The notes: generated by a model not told the origin, from the sequence alone. A DNA stretch of 64,000 nt from Nymphaea colorata (GCF_008831285.2 NC_045150.1:9436001-9500000); one strand, 5' to 3'. Positions 1 through 12,465 are shown, counted from the first letter of the stretch. A program made the numbers and translations.

Positions 1-2600
1 TTCTCATATTTCTTTTCTAATTTTCATTTGTTTTCGTTATCAGAGACAACAGAAGGTAATTGGCAGCAGAGACACTTTGTGAATGTTTCATAAATCGGTC
101 CAAAAAATTGAGACAGATTAATCAAACATTAGTTATAGTAAGATGAACCTGCTTCCATCTTTGGGGCTGCTTCACGGGATACTTACCAAATGTCTTTACT
201 GCCAAACAACCCTTCTGGGTTCGAATGTGTTAATGGTAAGGTTGAAAGGCAACCCTTTCTGAAGAGATTCAAGAAAGAATCCCAACGAAATAAATCAAAA
301 TTAATGATTAAAGAAAAATAAAATCTTTTCGTAAAATTAGATTTAGTTTTCCTTGCTTATTGTTTGCCAAGATTAGAGGAACATTACCCATTTAAGCTCT
401 TTCTATGCATTGTGTAATCAAGGCTCATGATGGTCTTTCATGGTGAAAAACTATGCATGTTTAATAAAAATAAGTTTTCATTGCTAGTTCTTATTTGTTC
501 TGCTTCTTTTATATTTTCTCAACAGAACCGGAATGGCTGCCATGAATATTGGTGAATCAAATAGCAACGAGACTCAGATTACTTCTTGAGTAAGGGCAAC
601 TTACCTCTGAGAAATATGATGTTGATTGTACCAATTATCCTAAGGCATAATAGATCTCACAAAGGGAAGATAAACTTTTGAGTGAATATCTTAGCACATT
701 GAAAGGAATGCAGGATGAGCTCAACTCATATATCCTTAACGCTATTGATCATCCGAAAATCAAGAAGATTAAAGAGAAAGAAAGAAAGGATTTTCCTGGT
801 GATTATAAAAATTAAATTTCTTCAAGCTATGGCCAAGAGGGGTTGTTGTGATATACACATCTCAATCTCTCTCTCTCTTAGTAAGACTAGTTCAAACCTT
901 CGGATCTTAGAACAAGCATCAGAAGTCACCTTATCTATGATCAGGATCCAAGGCAAGCAAGTGCAGTATAACTTTAACTACATCTTTAGTCATCTAAACA
1001 AAATTATACATGGGTTATTGTCACTGTGACCATATTATCGGCAATATAACGGCCATCGAATGCATATGAGATCTATATAAACTGATTAAGCATCGTTCAA
1101 CAAACTTAATTAATAATTGACGGTTCACAAAGTGCAACTTGTAAAGGAAATGACAATTTGTACTGTCTCAATCTCAGTTCACATCTTATATTGAAAATTG
1201 AGAAAACTGATGCGTATCGACAATGCGCATCAGCTCGTACAGCTTGATTAGTAATTAAATCCAGCTTGATTTGTCAGACAATTTAAAATCAAACCAATAA
1301 TCAAACACATGCCATCTATTTACATCCTCATCTTCAATTCTTTCAAGCAGCACTAGCAACATTTATTTAAGACTTTTTCTGAATCTTTACCACAAAAATC
1401 TCAGGAAAAATAACTTGTCTAAGTGAACAAACTAAAAACAGTTGAACTTCTTCGCATGCTAATAGCTTTCCTCTGAAGTTTTTTATTAACTAGAATACAA
1501 TAGATTTAGCGGATAGGAAAGAAGCAACTTCTACCTCTTTTATATTGAAGCTTCAAACGTCGAGGCACGAAAGGACATATTTTTCGGGTTTTTTTAGGAT
1601 AATTGAAGATGTTGTCCCATTGTCCTCGATCCTTCTGCCGCGGCTAGTGCTACACATGCAAGTACGGAATCCTGCGGGTCGGATTTATTAACCGAATCCG
1701 TGAAGAACAGAGGGTCCAATGCTTCACCAGAATCAGACAGAGCTTGCAGTTTGCAACTGAATCCAGTTCCAATCCAAACTCACTCCAAAATCCAAAAAGA
1801 TTCAGAATCCAAATTTACGCTAATATGCATCTTAAGTCAGCCAGTTCCATGGACCATACAAAAAAACAAGCACACGAGTCCAAAATTGAGTAAATTAGAT
1901 CCAAATCTGAATCATTGACAAACGTTAGGAACAAAAAAAAATGTTAATGACAGCCGTGTAGAATGAGACCTCACCGAAATGATGCACAACTCAAAGAAGG
2001 TGTTTGGTAATGGGAACAATGTCTGTGTTTCAATGAATGCTATGCATTCCTGTTATCGAATGTATAATTTTTTCAAAGAACAACTAGCTAATTTTTTAAT
2101 TAAATAATAATAAATGTATCAATTTTTTGAATTTCAAGTAATTTAAAATTACCAACGCAATACGAGGAGAACTATAGTGCTTTGACAAAAAACCAAAGGT
2201 CACTTCTTTTTCACGTGCATGGGAGTTCAAGAATCTCCATTTTCCCTACAAAAACAAAAGAGAAAAGAAAGCGACATTAAATGTTAATGCTACTAGCCTC
2301 AAAATGAAAATGAAGGTGTCTCTCTCTTTTCTTTGAGAGAGTTGGTGCAATGGTCTAGTAGGCAACTCATCTTCATCTTCGTTTAGAATCTTCAAAACGC
2401 CAATCTTCTTCTTCTCTGATACAAAAAGAAACAACCTGATGTGCAAGCAGAGTCATTAGAAGATACGAAAAGCACGTCGTCCTATAACCTATGGGAAAGA
2501 GAAGTTGGGTCTCTCTTTCAATCAGCTAATAAGATGGGCGCATATCTGATGAAGTGTGTTCATATAAAGGTTCAATCAGAAGGAAACGAACACCAAAGAG
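1..2600. other. Gene-free left end with repeat fragments
   Basis: No protein gene is supported here. Positions about 60-215 belong to a dispersed repeat, marked by a phrase like CACTTTGTGAATGTTTCAT and later CTGCCAAACAACC, that recurs near 14,120-14,270 and in part near 7,480 and 23,640-23,770. Positions 672-815 carry a gag-like relict listed separately. The remainder is AT-rich without a convincing reading frame. A 16-codon ATG frame follows a possible splice acceptor near 524-590, but nothing links it to a gene. Confidence 0.5.
672..815 (+). mobile_element. Copia-type gag relict
   Basis: One frame reads KLLSEYLSTLKGMQDELNSY and runs to a TAA at 813-815, 48 codons in all. The pattern of SEY, then LKGM, then DELN resembles the gag (UBN2/retrotran_gag) segment of plant Ty1-copia elements, where the usual phrase is a variant of EYY..LKGLWDEL..Y. 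No polyprotein, primer-binding site or LTR pair surrounds it, so it would be a short decayed fragment. The match is brief and could be chance. Confidence 0.35.
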
Positions 2601-2609
2601 AGTGATTGC

Positions 2610-2790
2610 AGGCGTCGGAGCCCCCTTCAATCCAAGCAAGGAAGGAAAAGGCAGAGAACGTCTCCTGCGTCATGCTCACCGTTGGGTTTGTGCTTGGCAC
2701 CGCGTACAAACCGAATGGTGTTCATGAAGTAGCAGATGTTTCACACCTTCTGCCCGCCTTAGTTAGATTGAACGAAAGCTCCAACGTCAA
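2610..2790 (-). ncRNA. MIR159/319-like hairpin with altered mature region
   Basis: On the minus strand the 3' arm at 2616-2636 begins CTTGGATTGAAGGGGGCTCC. This is the miR159/319 family pattern (cores TTGGATTGAAGGGAGCTC or TTGGACTGAAGGGAGCTC) with G instead of A at position 15. The 5' arm at 2763-2782 reads GGAGCTTTCGTTCAATCTAA and pairs with it along almost its full length using G-U pairs and one bulged base. The arms are about 126 bases apart, the long-loop geometry typical of MIR159/MIR319. A GA run at 2864-2882 lies just upstream in the direction of transcription. It could be a functional lineage-specific variant or a decaying copy; expression cannot be judged from sequence. Confidence 0.62.
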
Positions 2791-2799
2791 AAGAACTGA

Positions 2800-4718
2800 A
2801 CCATATAATTCAACGGGGAAAGAAAAAGCCATGCTAAGAATCCTGACAATTGACTGTAAGCGAGAGAGAGAGAGAGAGAGAGAATATGCAGTCTGTAAGG
2901 AGATTCAGCGAGGAAGTCGAGAGAAAAGTGGAAAGTTGCAGCGAAGAGATGGGAAGATGGTTTAGGAGTACTTGGAAGAGGATGGTGAATGGTGGGTAGC
3001 AAGCTTTTGGTGGCTTCTTAATATAGAGCTCGGACATGGGCAGGCAGTAAAACCCTAGAGTCAGGTCTGACCATCACATGACGCCATGAACGTGAACTTC
3101 GAGAAGCAGCAAACAATTGATTGATTCCAGATCGTAGCGATAAAAAAGAATGTGACTATAACGGACTTATGATGGAAAATCGTGAAACTTTAACTAATCG
3201 GTTTAATGGGAATCTCAGACAAGATTAGTTCCTGACCACCATGAACTGAGAAGACAACACTAAAAGGGAAAAAATAAAATCAATTAACAGGGCAACGAAC
3301 AAAATCGAGAGTACTTGATCCAAGATTTTTAAACACCACAGTCCACACCAATGAAAACTCAAATAAAATTTCATCACATGACTAACAATCATATTTCTCT
3401 TTTATAATGACACTGGCCATATAATATGCAACTGGAGTAACAAAAGTCACAAGCAGCTTGTCCATAATTTCCGGTGCATCCATGCTGGAAGATAGGTCTC
3501 CCCACCACCTTTATTAGCAAAGAGTAAACAAAAAAAGCTTGTCCATATCAACCGGTGCTTGAAGAGAGACATTTTCTTCAACTTCCTCCCTCGGTTGACA
3601 AAAACCTAGCCTTTTCAAACACGGCACAAATTCCACCGCTGACAATGTCACCCTTCCTCAGTCAGATTTCTAAAGGGGTCTACATTTTTAACCAAGGTGA
3701 AATTAACCATTGAAGGTAGAGGGTCATGGCCGCTTTAATTAATTATTTTTATGGCCCTCAATTTTGGTGGCAGGAATTATTAAATAAAATTTCCAGTACA
3801 TGACTCGACAGGCCTCCGTACACTTAGCTAGTTGGACTTTTTTCAAATCTCAGGCTTGAGGAGTTAGTTTAATTCGGGGTGTGAAGAAGGCCAAAGAATC
3901 AAGACAACAAAATATTGATAAATCACGGATTCTCATGGCGTTTGTAACAACAGTATAATCAAAGCAGGAACAAGGTAAAAATAAAGAACCCAAGTTAACT
4001 AAGGAGTATATAACTCCATTATGCTCCTCATCCGCGGGGAAAAGAAAGTTTGGTGTTTCTAAAAAGTATAAGTATGCATCTTTTATTAGTTCAGTGGTGT
4101 TAGCACTCTACAGAGAAGTAGATGTGCTTTTCCCTGCTGCCATACTAGTTAGTTAGTTGTACTCATTTTCTTCTCAACTTAGTGATCTTCTTTCTGTCTT
4201 GTAAGATTAGAAGCCTATTATGTATAATGAAAGGTTCTTCAATTTTAATAAGGTGATTCATGATTCAATTATTGTTCTTGATTCGAAATTGAAATGAAGA
4301 ACAAGGGTAACAGCCAACAGGCCAGTGGGCAAAAGTGTAGGTTGGGAAATGATATGGTCCATGGGTATCATGTTGTTAATAAAGAAGGTGACCGCAAGGA
4401 CTTCGTTGGAGTTATCTCCGTTCCTGACCACGAAGGAATCCCAACCTTTTCTAATCGGGATACTAGGATATTAGGTCTTCCACACTTTAATATTTGGATA
4501 ATGTAGTTCCAAGTTCCAATATGCGGCCTCAAAATCCTCTTCCACTGGTTGAAGCGTTCGCCCCCTTATTTTGGAAGAAGTTTTCTCGCATTCTTAAATG
4601 CAACTTGGCTTGCATTTCTGTTTATTCCGATGGAGGAATGCCCAGTTGTTGCTTGTTGTTTCCCTCTCATGTTGTGCATAGATTCCCAATGAAACCAAAT
4701 TATAATGATGCTCTCTAG
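2800..4718. other. Gene-free stretch
   Basis: A GA run at 2864-2882 and a GC-richer segment up to about 3060 could be the 5' leader of the minus-strand hairpin transcript. Near 4150-4260 there is a segment resembling an LTR end (TATTATGTATAATG followed by an AT-rich run), but no partner LTR was found. A 70-codon frame at 4294-4506 has no recognisable family. Confidence 0.35.
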
Positions 4719-4868
4719 ATTCCATGCTTGTAAAGGAGAAATTAGGTTGAACTTCTTCTGTGGGTCAAATGTAGAAACGTGACTTTATATATATATATAT
4801 ATAGTCACGTTTCTACATTTGACCCACAGAAGAAGTTCAACCTAATTTCTCCTTTACAAGCATGGAAT
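4719..4868. repeat. Perfect 66-bp inverted repeat (hairpin)
   Basis: Positions 4719-4784 and 4803-4868 are exact reverse complements over 66 bases, separated by an 18-base TA-rich spacer. I compared the arms base by base and saw no mismatch. A transcript of either strand would fold into a long perfect stem. Perfect arms imply a recent event: inverted duplication, template switching, or a young MITE. No target-site duplication was recognised. It has the form expected of a proto-microRNA or siRNA hairpin, but that role is inference. Confidence 0.9.
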
Positions 4869-5431
4869 GAAAGTAAACAGAGTTTACAAAGTTGGGATCT
4901 ATTTTCAGTACCCAATTTACAAACTTTATATAGTTAGATCAGCCTGGTAGCATGTGGTGTCACCGAAAGCTTATTTGGACCAATTATAGAAACGAATATG
5001 AAAGGAATACATTGGATTTGATTAATATGTGCAATATGTGAGCGGATTTTGGATTTGCTTATATACGTTCTCGTATAACCTATGCTTTACATTCCCCTTG
5101 AGTTGTATGAGTTTGATTAGGTTCCATTTTCATAGTAGCAGCAGTACCTAAAATCCAAAGTTGTTTACATCGAAAGACTTCAAGACCCTGATCCAACATA
5201 TGCACAAGCCCAAGTTGGCAACTGGAAGCTCACGAGTTCAATGGAAAAACATTAAAGTGCCCAAACTTCTAAGAGCCGTACCGATTCTCCAATTGGTTGA
5301 ACGATTCTGGACCTTGCCATTATGTTGCTTCACATTTTTTTTGGCATTGTTGGCCCCATATAACATGGTGATCAGGGTTAGTATGCACCCTTATCAGGCA
5401 AAAGATAGATAGCCGCTATGGGCATAACATA

Positions 5432-6300
5432 TTTGGTTAGACTGGAGGGTCAGTGAAAGTTTGATCATCAGTTTGATTCTTGTGGCGCTACTTATTTAGA
5501 CTGTAAATGGTGGATGCACGACACTCTAGTTGATGGGTGTTTCACTCCCTACCAAAGTCTCAAAGGCAGGAAAAAAAAGAAGGGGCTTCAGCGTCTTTAG
5601 GGTAGCTAAGTAGAGAGAGCTTTCTACTTATCTGGACTGTAAATGGCGGATGCACTATACTTTAGCTCATGAATGTCTTACTCGCCACCCAGGTCTCGAA
5701 GGCAGGAAAAGAAGGAGCTTTGACCTTTTTAGGTTAGCTAAGTGGAGAGAGCTTTCTATTTATCTGGACTGTAAATAATGAATGCACTGCACTCTAGCTG
5801 ATGGGTATCTCACTCTCCACCCAGGTCTCAAATGTAGGAAAAAGAAGAAGGGGATTCGGCTCTTTATGGTTGCTAAGTAGAAAGAGTTTTTTACTTATTT
5901 GGACTGTAAATGGTGGAAGCACGACACTCTAGTTGATGGGCATCTCACTCCCAACTCAAGTCTCGAAGGCAGGAAAAAGAAGAAGGGACTTCGGCCTCTT
6001 TAGGCTAGCTAAGTAGAGAGAGCTTTCTAGTTATCTAGATTGTAAATGACAGATGCACTACATTCTAGTTGATGGGTGTCTCACTCCACGCTCAGGTTTC
6101 GAAGACAGGAAAAAAAAGAAGGGGCTTCGGCCTCTTTAGGGTAGCTAAGTAGAGAGAGTTTTCTACTTGTCTGAACTGTAAATGGCGGATGCACTACATT
6201 CTAGCTGATAGGTGTATGACTCCCCACCCAAGTCTCGAAGGCAAGAAGAAGAAGAAGGGACTTCGGCCTCTTTAGAGTAGCTAAATAGAGAGAGCTTTCA
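5432..6300 (+). repeat. SINE-like head followed by about 135-bp tandem array
   Basis: Positions 5432-5490 resemble the tRNA-related head of a SINE: TTGGTTAGACTGG, then AGTTTGATTCTTG about 38 bases on, near pol III A- and B-box consensus. The following segment is repeated with a period of 134-136 bases. The landmark ACTGTAAATG recurs near 5500, 5635, 5769, 5903, 6038 and 6174. Each unit has a CTCACTCCCCACCCAGGTCT-like part, an AAGAAGAAGG part and GTAGCTAAGTAGAGAGAGC. Copies differ by scattered substitutions. The head and first unit resemble sequence at 41,500-41,640, supporting SINE origin of the monomer. Confidence 0.7.
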
Positions 6301-9300
6301 TTTTTAAATCTTTATACCCACCCACACCACAACAAAGAACTGTGTAAAATGTAGTGGGACTTAAATTATTTGATGTCAATTTGTGGGTATGATCCATATC
6401 TTAATGAGTCTGAGCTCGAGACCAATACTGTTTCCGTGGTAGAGTAGAAGATGGTGATAAGAATCTCGTATTCTCTGAACTGCTGTGTTCCATAAATGGT
6501 TCCATTTTACACATTCATGGAACACAGCATTCTAAAGGACACACCATTCCTGATTCCAAACCCCCGCATCTTGACAAAATTGACTGTTTGTTAGCTGACA
6601 CAATCTCGTTCACTCTTGGATTAGTTTTGGATCCAATGCTTATCAAACACGGGCAGAAGATCTGGGTTGAGGAACTCACCCAAGACGCCCTGGACAAAAA
6701 ATGGCCTGATCACACACTGCAGGACAAAATTAGTTAGGACGACGAATGCTCCATTATCAGCATGCATGTCGATCCGCTTCACGCATGGAAACGTTCTTAA
6801 CCGTCCATTTTAATGTCCATGTCCCTTGGATCCAATCCGTTCATGAGTTCTTGACCTTAACAATCGTACCTGGTCGGCTGGAAATGAGTGAGTTCGAGGC
6901 GAGGACTAAAACTCGTGCATGTGATTATTAAAGCAAGTCCAGTTTGATCCAAACAGAGTAAATTTGTTTCAGCTAATTTAAGTTCATTGTACACGACTTC
7001 TTATGAAGTTGAATGGCAACTTTATGTTCAAAACTAGTTGGTGTTTCCCTCTTTTGTTTGATTTATAATATAAAAAAGCAACCACCTCTTGTAATTTTCT
7101 CAATAGGGGCCTCACCTTTTATCAAAACTGTCGAAGGAAAAATGTTAGCAGTAATTTTTCTTTTTCACATTGTTCCTCGCTCCACCTTGAGGTTCATTTA
7201 GTTTTCTCGGTTCATGTGACTACGCTCACAAACTTCTGGCTATTAATAACCCCATTCAATAACCGCTAGTTAATTTTTGAACCATGAAATCTTGTCAAAA
7301 GACTCTTAACCCAACTTATTTCACTGCCCAATAAGTCCCTTCTTATGTGGCATTATCATCAGGCCCGACTAGATTGCATCCCACCGATCTCTTTAACTCG
7401 AGGCCCAAGAAAAAATGAGACAAAATTGAAGATCTTACAAGTCTTTTCAGTAGAGCTCTAAAAGTCGCAAGATGAACACTTTGTGAGTGTTTCATGAAAC
7501 TGACCAATGTACTAGTGTGTTTTGAGATTGTAGCACGGTCACAAGCTAGCTAGCATCGTCAAGTAGTTGAGGTAGCCAATGTTGTTAGAATTGCCCTGAA
7601 TCAGCTGATTGGATTTAAAGGTGCCCACAGCTTTCATTATTTTTGTAAGTTTTTTTGTATTTTTAAATAATATAGTTATTTTTCAATGGATTTTAAAACA
7701 TTTTTAGCCTATTAAAAACCGCTTCAGTCGAATCAGTGAATCGGCCGATTCATCAAATCGTCAGCCTTGGTTATTTGCAGGAGGAGAGGGGCAAGAGGGA
7801 CCATGCCGCAGTCTCCCCTACGTTTTGACAAATTAGATTTTACACATCGGTTGCGGCTATGGTCATCGGTTTGGCAGCCAATAGCTGGTTCGAACCATGT
7901 TGTCGTCCCTTGTGCTGCAAAAAAAAGAAAGCAGGAAGCAGAAGTTGATGAACATCTTCAAGGGTTTTATCAACCAAGGATTGATACGTAAGAACAGACA
8001 TTTGAGTCGCGCAGAAACAGATCGATGACGGTGAGTGATTTGAAGGCATTTTCCAAGCAGAAACTTTATAGTTCATCAAGGGTCAATTACTATGGAACCA
8101 ACTCGTAGTTCGATATTGTGATTTAACCAATCTGTTCACCAGCTATGCAATCCAGTGGGCGGGCATACTTGGAGTTGTCATCTGAACAAGTCATTACTGA
8201 CAAACTTAGACCAAATATAGATTATAAACGAAGGTTCAGAATCACGAAGCTCAAACGAATTGGAACATCTACCAAGCTGAAGATTAGGTTAGCAGATGTG
8301 ATCTCCTTCAAACCGTTAACAGCCTAAGATAATTTTCACCAATCAAAATTAACTTTCGGGCTATGTCGCAGTGAGGAATTTTGAATCTAAATCTGAAACA
8401 ACTCTAAATCAAATTTCAACCCTTTCAACTGACATATGAATCTGACTAAATGTAACACCAAATGGATGAAAAGAAAAGGGAAAGGGGAGGCAGATGAGAG
8501 GAAAAGAGAGGGAGAAAAAGAAAGGGTGGGAAGAAAAGGATGTCACGCTTCTTTCCTTTCTGTCTTAATCTCTCCAACTTCGGAATGATTGAATTTACGT
8601 TGAATTTTTTGTTTTTCTCTTTTCCTTGCATAAAAATGGGATTGATGCATTTCCATGTTGGATTAGAACAAATTAAAATCCAATCCCCACCAAATTCAAC
8701 TATATAAAGTCCATTATACAACAAGTTCGACTAAGTAAAATTAATCTAATTTACAAGTCCATCACTTGGGCAAGACAACGTAATTGGTAAATGAGGATGG
8801 TAAGGAGAACATAACAAAGTATTATTCCGATGAAAGCTTAAATCCTCATGGTCTCCCCTTCTTCGTGAGAGCATGCAAAATGGGGACATTTGGAATTTGA
8901 TGTTGTCCGCTGCTTTGTTGTAGAATCCGAATCTATTTAGCTCATCCAATCAATTTGCAACGTCCCTACACATTGCTAATATTTGCACATTAAATCTCCA
9001 TTAATAATCGGAATCGGACATGAAAAGGGATTATAAAATTATAACAGTTCACTTGGACATTCTCAAGATCAGTTATAATAACCAGATCACAAGGACTTGG
9101 CATAGATTCAAATCTAAATATGAGTTGTTGACATCCTCAAGTGGAAGCTTGATAAGGAGAACATTGTGTTGTTGGAACACTATGTTATTAAAAACCTAAC
9201 ATTACAATAAGTTTAATTGTTGCTGTATAAGGAAAATGGCAGAGACGGATCAGAAAATAAGCCTCAAGGCAGAAACAAAAATATCTAATGTAACGTATTG

Positions 9301-10720
9301 ATCAAAGACAATTGACATAAGAAAAAAACAAAGGAACAATCACAGGGACAAGATTGAATGGAGTTAAGAGAACAAAAAGCGTTCACCTATATGTTCTTCT
9401 AAAGATTACAGCAGTTATAGTAATTATATATATATGGACAAACTATAAGGCACTCGGAATCTTGATACCAAGTTTGTACAAGGTGAGGGGTGTCAACCCA
9501 TGAGACTCGAGTCACATACATCCTCTACTTAAGAACATTACATTAGCAAAGGAAGTAAAGTTCTAGAGGTTTAAACAAATACGAGTTAATCTCAGGGATT
9601 CCAACAATTAAGTTAATCTTGTAGTCAGAATTATATAATTTAATTCATCAGAATAAAACAAAAGAAACAAACACGTTTCTGAAGCCATTATTCTTTATGC
9701 CCAATCGTTTTTATAATATTAATCAACCACTCTGTACAGAAAACCTTCGTAAGTAATGCGTCCTTAAAAAAAAAAAAAAAAAAAGACGTGCAGAACCAAG
9801 ATCTGAAAATAGCCAATAAAACGCATGAGATTAAGTAGTCAAAAAAGGTCGACATTTTTTAAATAGATAAAGCTTAGCGTCATGTGCCAACCAAAGAATT
9901 TCTTGTAAAACAGCCAACAGCACATATTCAACGAGGCTGTGCACTTCAAACCTTCTAGATAAAAAGGATGAAGGTTTCTGATGAATCCAAAGAGTTCCCT
10001 GTAGTTGTAGAATAAGTTCATAAATCGGCAGTGTATGAAGCCACATGTTGAATCCATGGTATCAAAGAACCATGTGGCCGTCATAGAACACGGATTGAAC
10101 TTGTAACGCCCAAAGAATTTACTCGGGAAGAAAGATGAGGCAGAGAGATTCATGATACCACAATACCACACACGAAATATCTAGATCAGGATCATAGATA
10201 CATATGTAAATACCCAAGCATGTTAAATAAGAAAAAGAGAGAGAGAGAGAGACTACGTGGTAAAACGTGTTTTTATACTTAAATAATGTTTTCTTTACAT
10301 GAATCGCAAAGGTACATCATAATTAAGGACAAAATCAATAACGCTTGCATGACATAAGAGATACAAGTTCCAGATTAAATATAATATGATCCTCTCCCTC
10401 TCTATCTCTCTCTTGCAGGCAGGATTCAGTTGTTGCACCATCCAGCCCACACCCAAAACATGTTGACTGAGGAACACGCTTCATACACTGTCCATAGTTT
10501 CAAGCGTTGAGGATTCCTCCTACCAAACAAACACCAAGGACTATGAAGTGAACACCAAGGACTATGAAGTGAGAAGAAAGTTAGACAAACAAAATGCATG
10601 CAAGGAATCGGCTGACCTTCACGAGATGAAATATCTGAATCAAACTTACAGAAGACGATGCCCCTTGGATGTGAAGAAGCAAGGAAGAGACGTGAAACTA
10701 AAACAATTAGAAAGTACTTG
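6301..10720. other. Gene-free stretch
   Basis: No coding sequence is supported. A short stem-loop lies at 6481-6493/6517-6529 (13-bp perfect arms around TGCTGTGTTCCA). A 21-bp direct duplication containing ACCAAGGACTATGAAGTG lies at about 10,529-10,571. Small frames at 7767-7991, 8145-8327 and 9839-10,171 have no family resemblance. Parts of 9.8-10.7 kb may be the 3' portion of the MIR319 primary transcript, which runs leftward. Confidence 0.4.
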
Positions 10721-10724
10721 GGAG

Positions 10725-10912
10725 AAAACAAAGAGGGAGCTCCCTTCAGTCCAAGAAGGGATAACACAGAATTCAAACCTATCTCCCGCATCATTCACAC
10801 ATCTGACGAGTACCCGTCACCGCCATTGTACTCAGCACATGAATGAATGAGTCGGCAGATAGTTCAATTCTAATGCTACCCATAGTGGACTGAAGAAAGC
10901 TCTCTATCTCTC
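10725..10912 (-). ncRNA. MIR319: MIR319 microRNA precursor
   Basis: The minus strand at 10,734-10,754 carries TTGGACTGAAGGGAGCTCCC plus a final T, which to my knowledge is the conserved miR319 sequence. The 5' arm at 10,884-10,903 reads AGAGCTTTCTTCAGTCCACT, the usual miR319 passenger region. Seventeen consecutive positions pair between the arms, including two G-U pairs. The arm-to-arm span of 170 bases matches the unusually long MIR319 foldbacks. miR319 guides cleavage of TCP transcription-factor mRNAs that control leaf growth and cell proliferation. The host transcript should run leftward from a GA-rich leader near 11.4-11.6 kb. Precursor ends are approximate. Confidence 0.93.
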
Positions 10913-11610
10913 TCCCCTACTCAAGTAATCTCTCCCCTACTCAAGTAATCTTGACAAGGCGATTCAGACAAGGAACGTTGGCTTAACAGGCGAAGCTCGA
11001 GCTGCAGTCGGAAAGATCGATGACGAGGAGATGCTCAACCACCAGTTGTCTATCAGTCTCTTGCAGAAACTAAAATAAAGAAGTAGAAAACAAGGATAAC
11101 GTGCAGAAGAAACCAGAGACAAGTACATCTTTTAATTAAGCTAATCGTACTTGCACATACCAAACGCATGAAACACGTAAGATATTCGTCCGAAGATCAA
11201 AACCAACCACACTTTCTGAAACAAGACGGGCTCTTGCTCTGAAAGCACTGGAAGAGAGGAGAAATATGGAGGCAAAAGTAAATAAAAAGAAATGGAAGCA
11301 AAAACAAACTTAAACGAAGAAAGATATCAAACGCTAAGAGAAATGTACAGGACCCAGGAAACTACTCGAACGCCTTCTAGAATCACTCTTCCTCTACCAG
11401 ATCCCAGTTGAGTCGGCCATTAACACTACTTTCATATCTCTCTCTCTCTCTCAAATGGTGAAGTGGGCAGGAAACTAATCGGCGACCAAGACGGGGGACG
11501 ATGTCAGGCGCCCCTCTCTTTACCGGTCCCTTCCCCTCAATCCTCCTCGTCCGATCCGTCGTTTTCAAGAGAGAGGAGAGGGAGAGCGATGGCATTTATA
11601 ACCGAGAGTC
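10913..11610 (-). promoter_or_regulatory. Probable leader/promoter side of pri-MIR319
   Basis: This is the upstream side of the MIR319 hairpin. It opens with an imperfect direct duplication around CTCTCCCCTACTCAAGTAAT (about 10,909-10,950) and later has a GA/CT run at about 11,440-11,455. A GC-richer, pyrimidine-rich segment at 11,460-11,600 looks like a plant 5' leader when read on the minus strand. No TATA box or start site can be fixed, so the transcription unit boundary is inference. Confidence 0.35.
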
Positions 11611-12465
11611 GAGGTGACTCAGGTCCGGGTAAAAGAAAAAACAAATTCACTTATAATCCTAATTTTTCTAAATAATGCCAATAACGGTCCTATTAATTAT
11701 ATTTTATACGAGCCCTGAGACAAGTATAAGAAAGGAAGCCTAGAGTTAAATCATCAATGACGTTACTTAAAGCCCATGCTGAATTTATCCTTGACATCTT
11801 CTTCAGGTGGTTTTCTTTCTATATTTTTATTGAAAACTATAGTGCTGTCATTTTACTCAATGGATATTTTCTCCGGCAGGTAATAGAGAAGGTCGGCCGT
11901 TTTCTGAAGCTTCCAGTAGAAGTCAAGTCTCTACCAGGAAAAAGAAAAATGTGAGGCCCCTGTTTCAATTACGGCTAAGCGGAAGTAAAACTTCAAACGT
12001 TATAAAAATAGAATAATGAATGGTGACAATTCCGCTGGCTCAGTTGCGAGACTCCCTGGCCACAAGGTCTGGAGAAAAAAAAAAGAAGTATGCTAAATGT
12101 CTTAAAAGTCCTTGGCCTCATGGCTCGGGAACCTACGGACGAGTCGCCATTTCGCGAATCGGTGAATCGTCACGGCTAACAGTACGGGATGCATGAAGCG
12201 TGTTTGGTTGGATTTAGAAGACACGACTTCCGCTGCAGAAGACGATCAACTCAGATTTTACGAGATGCACCAGGTTTGATTTGGTAAAAAGTAATAAACG
12301 CACGCACTTTACCTGTAAAATTCGCATTTAGATGGAACTTAAAAGTAACAAAAGCACCTTCAGATCAGTTTGCTACAAAACATGCAAGAAATTGAGTAGA
12401 TTTAATCTTTGGCTGTGTTTTGGAGCAAGTTTGAGTTCAATAATCACTCTTCACATGCTCCAATG

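Noticed and set aside
2606-2965. 119-codon frame across the miR159/319-like hairpin
   Set aside because: It covers the hairpin and a GA repeat antisense to the precursor and resembles no protein.
6845-6870. Possible TAS3 ta-siRNA word TTCTTGACCTTAACA
   Set aside because: Matches the ta-siARF only over the first 12 or so bases and has no flanking miR390 sites.
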